This document shows, in pieces, positions 63,334-64,000 of a stretch of 64,000 nt of DNA (position 1 is the first letter of the stretch; every line of letters begins with the position of its first letter). Under the pieces are notes generated by a model. That model was not told the DNA's origin, searched no databases, and worked only from the letters and a program-made list of their open reading frames with translations. Source of the stretch: Bactericera cockerelli (Eukaryota > Arthropoda > Insecta > Hemiptera > Triozidae); NCBI GenBank assembly GCA_024516035.1, contig CM044961.1:9378094-9442093 (forward strand). The letters are read 5' to 3'. A program made the translations under genes and the position numbers.

Positions 63334-64000
63334 AACTATATATAATGTCGATAGATGTAGATATATAAGTACCATCAGCTTAGAAGGACGAGGTTATTGC
63401 TCAAGACAATATGTTTTAACTAACCATCAGTATAGATATATGTATTGTATTATTATCTACTCATTTACCTCCTATCCAAACCCGATTGGTTGCCTGCGTT
63501 AAAGCTATTGAGAGATGAAGTATCATTTTTAACACCTTAGGTAAGTATTGAAAAGAAATACCAAACACCCTTTAATAATATAAATAATTATGTACGAGTA
63601 TATGATATTATACATTTATTATATGTATATTATAATACATATTTATGCTCTCTACCACTCTACTGTAGAGTAGTTATATTCCTACACAGTACACTGTGAA
63701 TTATAACAAAATTGTGAAGAAGAATTATCTGGTTTTTGAAATCAGAATTTTAAAAGCTTGGAATAATTTGTGAGCTTAAATTTTAAACCTATCAGAGACA
63801 GGTTTTATTTGGAAATAATTTTATGTTACTACTCCATACTGAGAAGCTTCTAAGTGACTTATCAGAGAGGTTGGCATCGGGAATTTGGAACCCAGGAGAG
63901 CTAATTTGGACCGAGTGCTGCTGGGTCCTCCCAATTTGCCCGAATCAGAATTAAATTTAAATAAAATAAACTGGTTTATTTTTTTCTCTCAGAAAAAAGT

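Larger units (their letters stand above)
55805..64000. repeat. Large inverted repeat, right arm
   Basis: Reverse complement of 39778-51433 apart from the insertions on each side. It begins with the mirror of the AT-rich left end (TAGGTATGTAAGTGTAATGC read in reverse near 55870) and is still matching at the window edge, so its outer end is unknown. The hAT-like element is arm-specific. The segment 58530-59060, which includes a SINE-5, has no clear counterpart. The stretches 55761-56384, 58006-58701, 58846-59848, 61170-62254, 62351-62851 and 63334-64000 hold no recognised gene; a CCT-rich patch at 59190-59320 mirrors a degraded one near 44815-44880. Confidence 0.93.

Noticed and set aside
63290..63502. 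Conserved protein shared with 40293-40577
   Set aside because: The two frames match only because the DNA is an inverted repeat; they cover SINE-2 and non-coding sequence.

Overview
This is a eukaryotic, AT-rich, repeat-dominated window with no recognisable host protein-coding gene. It suggests an animal genome, most likely an arthropod and probably an insect. The evidence is a Tc1-like transposon, an RTE-type LINE, Ty3/gypsy elements, non-LTR fragments of the kind common in insects, and at least six tRNA-headed SINE families plus one 5S rRNA-headed family. The species cannot be named from the sequence. Three 100-N scaffold gaps lie at 358-457, 32247-32346 and 51956-52055. SINE families are numbered here for convenience: SINE-1 (box A around GTCAAGTGGTTAACGCG), SINE-2 (GGTAGCTCAGTGGTAAAGG), SINE-3 (GTGGCGTAATGGTTGTGAC), SINE-4 (5S rRNA head), SINE-5 (CTCAGTAGCTTGATCGATAA), SINE-6 (GGCAGAGCGAGTTAGCGCGC) and SINE-7 (CCGTGGCTCAGTGG).

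Layout. 1-6.5 kb: a Ty3/gypsy integrase tail cut by a gap, a LINE 3' fragment, SINEs and minisatellites. 6535-8177: a nearly complete but dead Tc1-like element with 27-bp inverted repeats and TA target sites. 8-21 kb: scattered SINEs, LINE 3' tails and a LINE RT fragment. A SINE-4 copy at about 9.8-10.0 kb has expanded into a tandem array of the 5S rRNA internal promoter. 22.2-26.2 kb: a two-ORF RTE-type LINE on the minus strand, intact except for one frameshift in the endonuclease. 27-39.7 kb: SINEs, foldback MITEs, microsatellites and unrecognised DNA.

39.8-64 kb: this is the most striking part. It is a large inverted repeat. The left arm runs from about 39778 or further left to 51433. The right arm runs from about 55805 to the window end and apparently beyond. 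A 4.4-kb spacer separates them and contains a scaffold gap. Each arm has younger insertions that the other lacks. The left arm has a Ty3/gypsy element with an intact 1361-codon gag-pol (45692-50481) and a SINE-6 (43171-43464). The right arm has a 1.1-kb non-autonomous hAT-like element (56877-57997). In each case the opposite arm keeps the unoccupied site. The arms therefore existed as two copies, either a segmental palindrome or two haplotypes wrongly joined head to head, before these elements moved.

How the parts work together. Autonomous elements (RTE LINE, the LINE lineage whose 3' tails are scattered here, Ty3/gypsy, and Tc1 and hAT transposases elsewhere in the genome) supply the enzymes. 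SINEs and MITEs are the passengers. SINE-3 (tRNA head) and SINE-4 (5S head) share a central domain, so the SINEs of this genome look modular.
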